The notes: generated from the sequence alone by a model not told the origin. 41,016 bases of DNA from Bacteroidota bacterium (GCA_003250475.1 QKGI01000072.1:1-41016); one strand, 5' to 3'; shown: positions 16,860-26,916, numbered from the stretch's first letter. Translations and numbers: made by a program.

Positions 16860-18443
16860 TTATCTGCTTCTGCCAGGCAAGGGCTCAATGTCAGTCTGAT
16901 CTATCCAGGGTAAAACAACTTTTTCTCCCCTTATTATCATACGGTTATATGTATCTCGCCACCTGCTGTCAGAGCTTTCATAGCTGTTGAACAGGTCGCC
17001 CTCACCAGCCATCCTCGGGTCGCCCTCATTGATAAGCTCCTTCTCCATTACATTTCTCAGCCTGTCCATGATACCGGAATAAGCCGGGTCTCCTGCCAGG
17101 TTCTTCATACAGCCGGGGTCATCAGCTATATTATACAACTCTGTTCCGGGTCGTTTGTCAAAGGTCATTTCCCAGAATATTCTTCCTTCCGGATCATCTT
17201 TTAATCTCAGCACCTCAGTTTTAGATGGTGATCCGTCAACATCAGGGTATCCGGTCTCGGGGTTTCCCAATGGCCAGAGGTCATCTGAATAATTGACAAC
17301 AAGCAACCAGCCGTCCCTTACGATTCCCCTTATGGGGTATCCACTGTCATCGGGCCTTCCTACTCCATGCCTCTCTTTTCCAATAAGCACATCCTTTCTA
17401 AGAGGCCGGCGAGTAGTATTATGCTGGAAGTATGTTTTCAGGCTTTTCCCTGGTGTGGGCTCCATACCGCTCTGATTCCACCTGATGCCGGCAAGATCAA
17501 GGATGGTTGGAGCAAGGTCAATAAAACTCACCGGATCGTCCACCCTTCTTCCGGGGCCCTTTATCCCATCTTTCCACATTATTGCCAAAGGGATGTGATT
17601 CGAGTATTCATAGGCATCACTCTTTGCCCTTGGGAATGACATCCCGTTATCAGCAGTTGCAATAACAATCGTATTATCCAGTTCTCCCTGCTCTTCAAGA
17701 AATGCCAGTATTTTGGCAGTATGGCTGTCAAAATACTCTATCTCCAGGCCATAGTCAAGAAGGTCGGTCCGCACAACATTATTGTCAGGCAGGAATGCAG
17801 GCACGATATCAACTTCTGAAACTGCTCTCCCGGCCTCCAGTGAAGATCCGAAAACATATCTCCTGTGAGGTTCATGACTACCGTACCAGAAGCAGAATGG
17901 CTCACCATCCGGTTTGTTACGGTAGAACTCCTGGAAGTTGGCTGCATAATCAATCCTTGACATAGCCTGAGTTGGAGGCTTTGTCCTGATCGAGTTCCAT
18001 TCGCGGCCAAGCAGTTCTCTCCTCTTCCCGTTTACTGTTCCGGGATCTCCAGGTAACCATCCTTTGCCGGTATATCCCACAAAATAACCGTGTTCCCTCA
18101 GGACCTCAGGGTAAGTCGTGAACTCTGCAGGGAAATAACAGAACTGATTTGCCGCATCTTTAAGCTGCCAGGGATTCCTGCCTGTCAATATGCATGCTCT
18201 TGATGGTGCGCTTTTTGCATTTGGTGTATATGCCTGTGTAAAATTAATACCCTGCCGGGCTATCCTGTCAAATGCCGGAGTACTGATCCAGTCACAGCCA
18301 TTACCTATATGAGGGAAAGAAGCATCATCAGCAATACATATAAGAATATTGGGTGCCGCGCTCTCCTTTCCGGAGCATGCAGCCAGGGCAGACACCGCCA
18401 TTGCTGAAAATATCAGTCCTGTCGTTCCGGTCATCTTATTCAT
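16860..18443 (-). CDS. S1-family sulfatase lipoprotein, SGSH-like with GKGW motif
   Basis: 527 residues with lipobox ALAAC (Cys23). The start is CIADDASFPH (D39-D40), and the formylglycine site is Ser78 in KSAPSR. The segment equivalent to GKWH reads GYTGKGWLPGDPG (K127, G128, W129), so the histidine is not at its usual place. HEPHRRY (H193), TADNGMSFPRAK (D265-N266, K274) and the SNHIPLA context resemble the heparan N-sulfatase branch. The C-terminal third has a GDLFNSYESSDSRWRD segment. It is closely similar along its whole length to the sulfatase at 35809 (shared TPNAKSAPSRAC, NPWQLK, ETGYPDV/TVAGSPSKT, DPRM), and the pair is the clearest recent duplication in the window. It lies between two GH172 genes, 65-85 bp from each. 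Confidence 0.92.
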   Translation of the reverse strand: MNKMTGTTGLIFSAMAVSALAACSGKESAAPNILICIADDASFPHIGNGCDWISTPAFDRIARQGINFTQAYTPNAKSAPSRACILTGRNPWQLKDAANQFCYFPAEFTTYPEVLREHGYFVGYTGKGWLPGDPGTVNGKRRELLGREWNSIRTKPPTQAMSRIDYAANFQEFYRNKPDGEPFCFWYGSHEPHRRYVFGSSLEAGRAVSEVDIVPAFLPDNNVVRTDLLDYGLEIEYFDSHTAKILAFLEEQGELDNTIVIATADNGMSFPRAKSDAYEYSNHIPLAIMWKDGIKGPGRRVDDPVSFIDLAPTILDLAGIRWNQSGMEPTPGKSLKTYFQHNTTRRPLRKDVLIGKERHGVGRPDDSGYPIRGIVRDGWLLVVNYSDDLWPLGNPETGYPDVDGSPSKTEVLRLKDDPEGRIFWEMTFDKRPGTELYNIADDPGCMKNLAGDPAYSGIMDRLRNVMEKELINEGDPRMAGEGDLFNSYESSDSRWRDTYNRMIIRGEKVVLPWIDQTDIEPLPGRSR

Positions 18444-18508
18444 TCCTTATTCAGTTTGAATTTCTCGAATTAAACACACCAGCCAGCCTCAGGCAGGTAA
18501 GCCTCTTT

Positions 18509-20623
18509 CTATTTCTTTGAAAATGACATCTTGTCTATCCCCAGGATAATTTTTTCCTGTCCGGCCTCCATTGTCAACCTGAGAGTGAGAGTGTTATCCC
18601 CTTTCTTTACGGATGCATTTTTCAGCGTCACCATTGCAGCTTTTGTATCTGTGTCTGAATTGTCCCCTGATATTTCAAGTTTACTGCCGTTAAGATAAAA
18701 ATCAGGCATGGCTGTTTTGCGGGGAGCAACAAGTCTGATACTGATATTATAGCTGCCACTTTCAGGGGCAATAAAACGGAAGGTTGCTTCATCGCCTGCA
18801 GCCGCGTTTGTCCATGACATCATGGCACTTGTCCAGTTTGGTTTGCCCGGAACCGGCAACGGGCGTATCCGAACGATGCCACTACCTGTCATACTTTCTA
18901 TTACAAGATCTTCGCCTTCAATGGTATTATGTTCATTTATGACAGGAGGAAATATCTGCTCACGCCCGGTGACAACCGTTTCCTTCACTCCATCAATATC
19001 GGGCTGTATCTCACATTTGCCTCCCGGCAGTATATACCAGTAAGTTACCGGGGCATAATTCATAATGGTGTATCCCCAGTGCCACAACTCCATGTCAAAT
19101 CTAAGAGAACTGCTGAATGGTATAGCATCAAGAGTGCGATACCTTAAATCAACCGTATACCCGACATTCAGGTTCCCTGAGCCATCAGGCTGTGAAATAA
19201 ACGGATGGGTAAACGTTTCAGGGCGGCACCAGGCATAGCCGTAATAATCTTCCGTACCGGTTCCGAAATGCGATGGGAATTCTTCATTATCTACGAAGAT
19301 CTTTTCGTCTCCTTCGCCCCACCAGGCCGGAGAACAGTTGAATAAAGTCAGGCCATCGCCAATATAAACACCCTTTCCTTCCAGGGCAGTAAAGCTGATA
19401 TCAAACATATCTCCCTTACCATCACGGTCTTTGACCAGTCCGGTATTAATCCTTGTATACTGGTGCCATGAAGAGCCGAAATACATGCTGCCGGAATCCC
19501 ATTTCCACGGAGAAACGGCAACCTCTCCATTGGTGACCTTTACTGTATCTGTGCCGTAGTTAACAAGTTCTATCCGGCATTCCCTGCCGAAAGGCATCAC
19601 CCAGAAAGCCTCCATTATCCCGTCGGCAGTAACATGCTGATACCATGTGGAAGCAGGGATTATTTTATATCCGGTACCGAAGAAGTCACCAGCCGGCGCC
19701 CATACTGTCTCGTTGCCATCAAAAGATATCTTCAGCACAGTTGACCTCAACGCCTGCCCGGGGTTATCAGCTTCCACTTTTAAACTTATCTGCCTGACAG
19801 CTTGCGGGCCCTGCAGGGTAACCGTGTTACTTTCACCGGGTGCCAGCAGACAGTCAAGTGAGGTAATGTTAAGTTTTACACCTTTGAGACCCTCATCTCT
19901 TTCAGATAATTTTTTCTGTGTCTCCTCAATTATTCTTCTGTATTTTCTTAATAATGAAAGATCAAATGATTCAACGGTGACACCAGACTCATATGTCCTG
20001 TAATTTATCTGATAATAGAACATCTCGCCTTCCCTGTTGGTTTCATTTACTCCTGATCGTGCCTCTGTTATCCCTCCGGTCTCATATGTTATCTTGAGAT
20101 GTTTTGAATAGGGTATTGGCAGATAGAGGTTATGACCTCTTCGTTCATATTCGGTATCTTCAGAAACAGAGAAGGAGAGTGGTGCGCCGGCAAGCCCGCC
20201 TCCGCTGATTAGTTCCATCGGCTCACCTTCGAGTCGTGGTGTGCTCTCATTGTCAAAGTAAAACCTCAGCACCCCTTTCTTATCATACCTGTTAAAGGTA
20301 GTCCAGAAACGTACAACGGCACCCGGCCCTTCCGCATCAAAAAGGACAAACTCCCGCCTTCCGTTATTATCCTCTGTGCGTATGAAGTAGTTATTATCAA
20401 GATTGGCAAACCAGGTATAATTATCCGGATTGACAGAGGTGCGGTTATAGCTGCTGAACTCCTTACATGTGTAACCCGGGTCCGGAAAACGGGCAACTTT
20501 TTCACGGTCTGTCATCTCCGTCAGGAGCGACTCCATTGTTACCTGGCCGTGCTGAATTGTACAGGCGGCCTGAATCTGAAGAACGACTATCAGGCTCGCA
20601 AGATATATTTTGATATTTTTCAT
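18509..20623 (-). CDS. Long GH172 (DUF2961) glycoside hydrolase lipoprotein
   Basis: 704 residues from the ATG at 20623. The frame is open to 20713, but that would overlap the end of the GH116 gene, and MKNIKIYLAS is a proper signal start with lipobox QIQAAC (Cys21). The catalytic pair is Glu437 in WWGEGDE and Glu458 in GTGTEDYYG, 21 residues apart. It repeats the architecture of the other two long copies: a duplicated N-terminal jelly-roll unit (GPGAVVRFW near 100 and GPQAVRQIS near 272, the latter leading to AGDFFGTGY) and a C-terminal beta domain of about 130 residues starting around IEGEDLVIES. That last domain resembles the carbohydrate-binding-like modules that often end such enzymes. 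It forms a cassette with the GH116 gene 28 bp upstream and the GH172 gene beyond it. Confidence 0.9.
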   Translation of the reverse strand: MKNIKIYLASLIVVLQIQAACTIQHGQVTMESLLTEMTDREKVARFPDPGYTCKEFSSYNRTSVNPDNYTWFANLDNNYFIRTEDNNGRREFVLFDAEGPGAVVRFWTTFNRYDKKGVLRFYFDNESTPRLEGEPMELISGGGLAGAPLSFSVSEDTEYERRGHNLYLPIPYSKHLKITYETGGITEARSGVNETNREGEMFYYQINYRTYESGVTVESFDLSLLRKYRRIIEETQKKLSERDEGLKGVKLNITSLDCLLAPGESNTVTLQGPQAVRQISLKVEADNPGQALRSTVLKISFDGNETVWAPAGDFFGTGYKIIPASTWYQHVTADGIMEAFWVMPFGRECRIELVNYGTDTVKVTNGEVAVSPWKWDSGSMYFGSSWHQYTRINTGLVKDRDGKGDMFDISFTALEGKGVYIGDGLTLFNCSPAWWGEGDEKIFVDNEEFPSHFGTGTEDYYGYAWCRPETFTHPFISQPDGSGNLNVGYTVDLRYRTLDAIPFSSSLRFDMELWHWGYTIMNYAPVTYWYILPGGKCEIQPDIDGVKETVVTGREQIFPPVINEHNTIEGEDLVIESMTGSGIVRIRPLPVPGKPNWTSAMMSWTNAAAGDEATFRFIAPESGSYNISIRLVAPRKTAMPDFYLNGSKLEISGDNSDTDTKAAMVTLKNASVKKGDNTLTLRLTMEAGQEKIILGIDKMSFSKK

Positions 20624-20651
20624 AATCAGTATACTTTTTTTTATGGAGCAG

Positions 20652-23213
20652 TTACAGGATTTTAAGATTGTCAATATCTGTTTTTTGACCTGAGACAATG
20701 CATTCTTTAACATTTATTGATCCGGAAGTCATTTTAATAAATGGTTGCCCCTTTTCAATACCTACCAGGCCATATCCCGTCTGGCACGAGAAGAAGCTGG
20801 TAAAATCGTTGGCAATAGTCGGGTTAATGAACAAGGTTTTTGTTACTGCATCATACTTTATCCCGGTCATACCCTGCAGCATTCCGTAGCTAGCCATAGC
20901 CCTGGCATACCAGTGACCACATTCATACTCGTCAAACGGGTTTCTTACGCTGCCGTCATATCTCTTACGACAAGCCCTGACGATGTCAAGAGCATTATCT
21001 TCCATGCCCAGGAACATCAGATGCGAAGCCACCTGGTATTCGATACCGGTCCATACCTCATTACTGTAAACGAACGGCAGTGAAAGAGCATCTCCGTGAG
21101 GCCATGAACAAAGAAGAAGTCCTCCGTCGTTTCTCATGGCGAAGGTTGGCCTCTGAGGATTGGCATGATCGATCAGATCAGGTTTGAAGTTGTATTTATA
21201 TACGGAAGAGAGATGACTTTCCAGATATTCCTTTGAAATAATATCGTCATCAATACCGCATACTTTGGCAATCCACATTCCAAGAACACCATCGGAGAGA
21301 CAACCGTTTCCATATTGATATTTTGGCCCTTCCTCGGCAAGAATTGCTTTTGCCTCCTCTGAATAATCGGATCTGATAGACCTTGTGGCTACCGTTACCG
21401 GGTCGGGTGAATTAAGTCCCTCCGTCTTAATCTTCTGGATAAAATATTCTCCATTGTACAGGTTTTCCTGCATCTGGCGGGTACCTTTATCAAGCAGAGC
21501 CTGGTAGTAGGAGGTCGAATCACCTACATATTCACCAATAAGTATCATGGCTTTCAGGGCTCCGAGGTAAAAACTGGTACACATCCCGTCAGGGCCCCAG
21601 AACTCCACATCATATGTATTATGATGAGGCTCCTCCAGGGTACCTGTCTCACGGGGATCCCATTCCCTGATGCAATAATCCATGCTGGCCTTAACCCTGG
21701 GATAAATATTCCTTAACCAGTCATCATCGCCTGATATTCTCCATTCACGGTAAACCTTCATTATGCCTCCGAGCTGACCGTCGGCCGCAGCATAGAAGTT
21801 GTGCTGCACATTCCGGACAGGGAGTGCCGATCTGAAGGTCTGATGGCCCTGGTCATTCTGGCTGACAAAAAACTCTGTCTCGCGTAGAGACCTCTCCAAT
21901 GATGGGAAGAGATGAGGGATAGCCTGGGCATAGTTCCAGACATGCGTGCAGGAACCGGCGCAACAGCCTGATGCATCATTACATCCTTCCCAGCACCATA
22001 ACCTGCCATCCTTCTGTCTCAGAACAGTCGGCGATTTTAAGATGGTCAGGTTGGCTGCAATAGCTTCCAGAACTTCAGGAGGTAGTGTGCTTGAGTAAAA
22101 TGTCCGTGTGAATTCCCCGGATCTCTCCTTAAGGTCAGAATAACTTGCAAGCCAGTACGTTACAGCGTCATTGATATTCCTGAATTTACTGGTATACCAT
22201 GGCTGATAATAATCTGAATTGCAGCATGTGTTCACAGCTGAGATATCAGCTGTACCTGTCTTCGGGTCCTGTCCGGTTCTGAGATTGGTCTCCGGCACAT
22301 ACCATGCAAGCATGAGTCTGATTGTTTTAGTTTCCCCCGGCTTAAGCCTGAATGGAACATACAGCGATGCTCCCGGAGCTCCGCCCTCAACAGGTGCCGT
22401 TACACGCGGTTTGTTTTTCTCTATGGCCTCCCAGGTGATAGTCAACGGGTCATACCAGGAACCACGGAACCAGCAATAATCAACCAGCGTTGCATTGTCA
22501 TCAGTGAATATAGCGAAATCACCTGGCATTATCTCATCAGAATTATTCGCCTGGCTTGAGAGAATGAACCCGTTTGAGAGTGGCTTTATACTGTTTTTGG
22601 CACCCTGTTGTGCAATGAAGTTGACTGTATTATAAGAAAAAGTAGCCTCCAGTTCGTTTTTGCCGGTGTTCTTAAATGTATATTCAAGGGCTCCACATGG
22701 CAGGCTTGAATTATCTGCGTCAAGAGGGATAAACGGGCTCCATCCTTCAACTGACACCTCCATAGGGATGTCATTGTCAAACAGGCTTACCGTGCCGAAA
22801 GGAAAACGCACATCAAATTCTGCTCTCTCAAACCTTGGCAGCCCGTAGCTGGTACGGGGACTTCCCTTTGCAGTATTGGGTCTTCCAAAAACCTTGTAGT
22901 CAGGCACCGGTCCCTCGAGAACCTTGGCCCCTTTTTCAAGACCCTGGACAGAAATGGCAGCGAACATACAGGGCTCATTGAAAACATCAGGTCTGTTGTT
23001 GACCGAAACATTTGAGACCGCACCCGTTCCTTCCAGGCAAATCATTCCGGCACCAATACCTCCGATAGGAAATGCAATGTGGTCGAGGTATTTACCTTTA
23101 TAAGAAGAATTGAATTCCCTTTCACTTTCTTTATCAGACATTTTGGATGCACCACCGCAGGCGTAAGCCAGCACCAGTATTAAGACAGGCAGGAGTCTGG
23201 TTAGTTTTTTCAT
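20652..23213 (-). CDS. GH116-family glycoside hydrolase lipoprotein
   Basis: 853 residues with lipobox LAYAC (Cys19). The N-terminal domain starts with FPIGGIGAGMICLEGTGAVS, the signature of the GBA2/DUF608 beta-sandwich (about 35-310). The (alpha/alpha)6 catalytic domain follows, with WCWEGC..CTHVWNYAQA (about 406-430), HHNTYDVEFWGPDG (530-543), GCLSDGVLG (Asp641) and NEVWTGIEYQVA (718-729). By comparison with characterised GH116 enzymes, Glu527 or Glu528 before HHNTYD is the likely nucleophile and Asp641 the acid/base; I could not align them exactly. The family contains beta-glucosidases, beta-xylosidases and glucosylceramidases. It lies between two long GH172 genes, so it probably cleaves a neighbouring linkage in the same oligosaccharide. 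Family is firm, specificity open. Confidence 0.9.
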   Translation of the reverse strand: MKKLTRLLPVLILVLAYACGGASKMSDKESEREFNSSYKGKYLDHIAFPIGGIGAGMICLEGTGAVSNVSVNNRPDVFNEPCMFAAISVQGLEKGAKVLEGPVPDYKVFGRPNTAKGSPRTSYGLPRFERAEFDVRFPFGTVSLFDNDIPMEVSVEGWSPFIPLDADNSSLPCGALEYTFKNTGKNELEATFSYNTVNFIAQQGAKNSIKPLSNGFILSSQANNSDEIMPGDFAIFTDDNATLVDYCWFRGSWYDPLTITWEAIEKNKPRVTAPVEGGAPGASLYVPFRLKPGETKTIRLMLAWYVPETNLRTGQDPKTGTADISAVNTCCNSDYYQPWYTSKFRNINDAVTYWLASYSDLKERSGEFTRTFYSSTLPPEVLEAIAANLTILKSPTVLRQKDGRLWCWEGCNDASGCCAGSCTHVWNYAQAIPHLFPSLERSLRETEFFVSQNDQGHQTFRSALPVRNVQHNFYAAADGQLGGIMKVYREWRISGDDDWLRNIYPRVKASMDYCIREWDPRETGTLEEPHHNTYDVEFWGPDGMCTSFYLGALKAMILIGEYVGDSTSYYQALLDKGTRQMQENLYNGEYFIQKIKTEGLNSPDPVTVATRSIRSDYSEEAKAILAEEGPKYQYGNGCLSDGVLGMWIAKVCGIDDDIISKEYLESHLSSVYKYNFKPDLIDHANPQRPTFAMRNDGGLLLCSWPHGDALSLPFVYSNEVWTGIEYQVASHLMFLGMEDNALDIVRACRKRYDGSVRNPFDEYECGHWYARAMASYGMLQGMTGIKYDAVTKTLFINPTIANDFTSFFSCQTGYGLVGIEKGQPFIKMTSGSINVKECIVSGQKTDIDNLKIL

Positions 23214-23284
23214 TTTGACGCTATTTTAAGTTCGTATTCTGTTTTTCCAATATTAGTTGTCGTTTATTTTGACTGTGACTTTAT

Positions 23285-25363
23285 CTAGTCTTTCAGAAAA
23301 GTAAGATAATCAAGCCCAAATACCGGGCCTGTATCTCCGGTTGATATCTCACCGGAACACCTGACAGTGATTAAATTCTCCCCTTCTTTTATTGTATGCA
23401 TTCCCAGATCAACCGTCTTCATATCAGGTCCGGGTGTGTAACTGTTTATTTTTACAGGCGGTTTCCCGTCATTAAATGAGAGGTAATAGGTGCCGTGATC
23501 TTCACCGGTTGAGAAACGACCGGTGATCCTGTATGTTCCGGCTCTTTCTGACACAAATTTCACTGTTATCATATCACCGGCTTTTGCCCCGGCCCAGTGC
23601 ATCTCAAGAACCTGCCACCTGGGGCGCCGTGGCAGTATAAAGGTCGTAACGGCTGATCCGTCATTACCCCCGGAAACCAATATCAGGTCTTCGCCCTGTA
23701 TTGTATCATTTTCTGCCAGTACCGGCATGAAGATATCCTGTCTTTTTAAAATTACATCCTTTGACGCTTCCTCAGGTGACGGCTCTACCATGCATTTACC
23801 TCCGGGCCTGATATACCAGTATGTGACCGGCGAGAAATTGACAATGGTCTTTGTCCAGTGCAACAATTCCATGTCAAATCTCAGGGACTTTCTGAAGGGT
23901 ATCTTGTCAAGGACACGGTATCTCATGTCGACGGTGTTACCGACCAGCCTGTTGGCATATCCTGCAGGTTGTGAAATGAAAGGATGGCTGAAGACCGGGT
24001 CCCTGCACCATGCATAGCCATAGTAGTCTTCTGTACCCGTTCCGAAATGAGAAGGAAAAGTCTCTCCGTCAACATATATTTTCTCATCACCTTCTCCCCA
24101 CCAGCCGGGATTACAGTCAAAGAGAGCCACTCCGTCACCTGCAAGAACACCCTGTCCCTCCAGAACAGTATAGTTCAGGTCACGCGGCTTTCCTGTATCT
24201 TCAGTATACTGTCTCCATGAGGCACCGAAATACATAGACTGACGATTCCACTTCCAGGATTCCGTAGCTGCTGAAAAGTCGGTCAGGCTTACCGGCTGGT
24301 TGCCGAGGTTAGTGAACTCAATGGTACAGCTCTTTCTGAAAGGCATTATCCAGTATGCTTCCAGATCTCCCTCTTCAGTCACCTGCTGGTACCATGTTGA
24401 CGAAGGATAAAGCTGGTAACCAGTTCCGAAGAAATCTCCTATCGGCGACCAGACTGTTGTTTTACCGTCAAAGGTTATCGTCATCACGGTTGATCTGAGG
24501 GCCTGCGGGAGGTCATCTGCCTGTACCTTCAGGCTGATTGCCCTGACAGCCTGCCTGCCTTTGATTGTGACGGAAGATTTGTCTCCGGGACCCAGCTGCA
24601 TCTCATCGTTATACCTCTTTTCTTTCTCTGGTTCCTCATGACCCCGGTATCTTAGCTGCAGTTTCTGCTGTACCCCTGCTAATGTTTTTTCATTCTCACT
24701 GAGGTCAGACATACGGAATGTTCTGACATCTGTACCGGCATCATAAGTCCTGTAATTCACCTGGTAGTAGAATGCCTCCGTCCCGGGCTTTCCCCCGTTG
24801 TTGGCAACGTCCGGACTTTCATAGGTTATTTTTATATGCTGTCCATAGGGAATGGGCAGGTAAAGGTTGTGTCCTCTTTTACCGTGTTCTGTCAATTCCG
24901 ACACTGACGCTGCCAAGGGTCCGCCAACAAGTGCCGCCCCACTCAGGATACTCATAGGTTCCCCCTGAATTTCCGGCTCGGCCTCCCCGTCAAAATAAAA
25001 CCGCAGGATTCCCTTTTGTTCATAGGCTGCAAATGTTGCCCAGAACCTTACTATGGCTCCCGGCCCATCAGTATCGAGCAGTACCTGCTCCACCCTGCCA
25101 TTGTTCTCTTCAGTGCGGATGAAGTTACTTCTGTCGGCATTTGCAAACCATCCGGCTGAGTCAGGACTGACAGATCGCCGGTCATAACTACTTGCCTGTG
25201 AGCATACAAAATAAGGATCAGGATACATTGCCATATTATCACGATCAATCATTTCATCCAGCAATGTGGCGAACGAAATCTCATGCTGGTTCGGCGAGCA
25301 TCCATTGAAACCGGCCATGACGGTAACCAGCAATATTGTCAGGATCAGTGTGCTTTGTTTCAT
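23285..25363 (-). CDS. Long GH172 (DUF2961) glycoside hydrolase lipoprotein
   Basis: 692 residues with lipobox GFNGC (Cys22). The catalytic pair is Glu424 in WWGEGDE and Glu445 in GTGTEDYYG. The duplicated N-terminal unit is easiest to see here: GPGAIVRFW..LRFYFDGEAEP (about 101-131) and RQAVRAISL..MTITFDGKTTVWSPIGDFF (about 270-312), each followed by an LPIPYGQHIKITYE or IMPFRKSCTIEFTN strand pair. C-terminal residues of about 560-692 form a beta domain (AGTYRITGRFSTGEDHGTYY). It opens the GH172-GH116-GH172 cassette; 71 bp separate it from the GH116 gene and 50 bp from the sulfatase upstream. It is closer in text to the copy at 18509 than to the one at 14681. Confidence 0.9.
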   Translation of the reverse strand: MKQSTLILTILLVTVMAGFNGCSPNQHEISFATLLDEMIDRDNMAMYPDPYFVCSQASSYDRRSVSPDSAGWFANADRSNFIRTEENNGRVEQVLLDTDGPGAIVRFWATFAAYEQKGILRFYFDGEAEPEIQGEPMSILSGAALVGGPLAASVSELTEHGKRGHNLYLPIPYGQHIKITYESPDVANNGGKPGTEAFYYQVNYRTYDAGTDVRTFRMSDLSENEKTLAGVQQKLQLRYRGHEEPEKEKRYNDEMQLGPGDKSSVTIKGRQAVRAISLKVQADDLPQALRSTVMTITFDGKTTVWSPIGDFFGTGYQLYPSSTWYQQVTEEGDLEAYWIMPFRKSCTIEFTNLGNQPVSLTDFSAATESWKWNRQSMYFGASWRQYTEDTGKPRDLNYTVLEGQGVLAGDGVALFDCNPGWWGEGDEKIYVDGETFPSHFGTGTEDYYGYAWCRDPVFSHPFISQPAGYANRLVGNTVDMRYRVLDKIPFRKSLRFDMELLHWTKTIVNFSPVTYWYIRPGGKCMVEPSPEEASKDVILKRQDIFMPVLAENDTIQGEDLILVSGGNDGSAVTTFILPRRPRWQVLEMHWAGAKAGDMITVKFVSERAGTYRITGRFSTGEDHGTYYLSFNDGKPPVKINSYTPGPDMKTVDLGMHTIKEGENLITVRCSGEISTGDTGPVFGLDYLTFLKD

Positions 25364-25413
25364 GTTTATACCTTGTATGAAATATTAAGATCTTACCCGC
25401 TTGTAACTGTATG

Positions 25414-26892
25414 TCATCGTGTTGTTATCCCGGGTGCACGGTTTTCCTTTCCTTCTATCCTCAATCTCAGGTCACCCAGTTCTTCCCTTTTCCTGTCAGC
25501 CATCTGTTTAAGTTTCCCGGCTATCTCCGGATGTACCTCCTGCATGTCGTACTGTTCGCCCGGATCACGGCGTAAATCAAACAGGCCTCCTTTAAAATCG
25601 ACCTGCCTCATCTCTCCGGGCCAACCGTCTTTACCGACTTCAGATCCGACATTGGTAGCAAGCTTATGCGGGAAAACATATTTCCAGTAATCCAGTCTTA
25701 CTGCATTAAGAGTGCGACCCGAATAATAATAGTACTCGTGCCTTGGATCGGCACCCGGAGTTCCTTTGAGTAAAGGAAGGATATTGATACCATCAATCTT
25801 TGCAGCGGGCAGGTCAGCCTTTACTATAGCTGCTATTGTGGGCAATACATCTATTGAAGAGGCTATTTTGCCGCAGATGCTGCCTGAAGGAATTACGCCG
25901 GGCCAGCTCATAATACAAGGTACCCTGAACCCACCTTCAAAAGGAGTCCCTTTGCCTTCCCTCAGTCCACCGGCTGATCCGGCATGATTGCCATAGTTGA
26001 GCCATGGACCGTTATCGGTTGTATATATGATGAGTGTATTATTCTCGATATCCAATGTCTTGAGCGTCTTCATTATCTGCCCCACAGACCAGTCAAGTTC
26101 CATCATAACGTCACCGTAAAAACCCTGGTCGCTTTTGCCCCTGAACTTATCAGATACTCCAAGAGGCACATGAGCCATGGTATGAGGGAGATAAAGGAAA
26201 AACGGCTTGTCTCTGTTCCGCTCAATAAAATCGACAGCCCTCTCTGTATACCTGGTGGTAAGCTGGTCCATGTCATCAAGATCTTCTATCTCTTCTATCT
26301 TATTGTTGCCATCATACAGAGGCAAAGGCGGGCACGTCAGTTTCCATGCCTTGACATAATTGTCCTTTGAGACAGGTAAGCCGTTGTAGTTAACAGGCCA
26401 CATGTCGTTTGAGTAAGGAAGACCCAGGTATTCATCAAACCCCTGCTGGAGAGGCATAAATTCCTTTTGACATCCCAGATGCCATTTCCCTACTGCAGCA
26501 GTTGCATATCCCTTATTTTTTAAAATATCCGCTATCGTAGTCTCGGAGCTGCTTAGCCCTATCGTATCATATGGAAAAAGCACCCTGGTTACACCTACCC
26601 TGGGCGGGTAGCAACCTGTCAGAAGAGCCGCACGTGAAGGACTTGAAACAGCGCTTCCGCTATAGTAATTGGTAAACCTCATCCCCTGGCTTGCCAGCTT
26701 GTCAATATTTGGCGTTGTATAACCGGTACCTCCAAAACAGCCGGGGTCACCATAGCCCTCATCATCAATGAATATCAGAATAATGTTCGGAAGGTCATTT
26801 TTTGTTTTCTCAGGAACGCCTCCCGAAACATGTGCAGCTGTGATCATAAATGCTGCAGTAGCTGCCGATTTCAATATTATCTCGTGTTTCAT
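25414..26892 (-). CDS. S1-family sulfatase, arylsulfatase A/GALNS-like, Ser-type
   Basis: 492 residues with a Sec signal peptide (residues 1-25). The metal site reads FIDDEGYGD, with Glu after the Asp pair where most relatives have Gln, Met or Leu. The formylglycine site is Ser83 in SSPSR, GKWHLGC gives K136 and H138, then come MAHVPL, TTDNGPWLNYG and LREGKGTPFEGG (lysine). It carries the QGFDEYLGLPYSNDM string and the YPPRVG string, which link it to the sulfatases at 8375, 9898 and 26917. It begins 24 bp from the end of the next sulfatase upstream, and the GH172 cassette follows it. Confidence 0.93.
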   Translation of the reverse strand: MKHEIILKSAATAAFMITAAHVSGGVPEKTKNDLPNIILIFIDDEGYGDPGCFGGTGYTTPNIDKLASQGMRFTNYYSGSAVSSPSRAALLTGCYPPRVGVTRVLFPYDTIGLSSSETTIADILKNKGYATAAVGKWHLGCQKEFMPLQQGFDEYLGLPYSNDMWPVNYNGLPVSKDNYVKAWKLTCPPLPLYDGNNKIEEIEDLDDMDQLTTRYTERAVDFIERNRDKPFFLYLPHTMAHVPLGVSDKFRGKSDQGFYGDVMMELDWSVGQIMKTLKTLDIENNTLIIYTTDNGPWLNYGNHAGSAGGLREGKGTPFEGGFRVPCIMSWPGVIPSGSICGKIASSIDVLPTIAAIVKADLPAAKIDGINILPLLKGTPGADPRHEYYYYSGRTLNAVRLDYWKYVFPHKLATNVGSEVGKDGWPGEMRQVDFKGGLFDLRRDPGEQYDMQEVHPEIAGKLKQMADRKREELGDLRLRIEGKENRAPGITTR

Positions 26893-26916
26893 GTTATGTA
26901 GTGTATATGAGTTAAT

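Noticed and set aside
20624-20713. Longer N-terminus for the GH172 protein ending at 18509
   Set aside because: It would overlap the end of the GH116 gene and place a 30-residue lysine-rich stretch before a complete lipoprotein signal.
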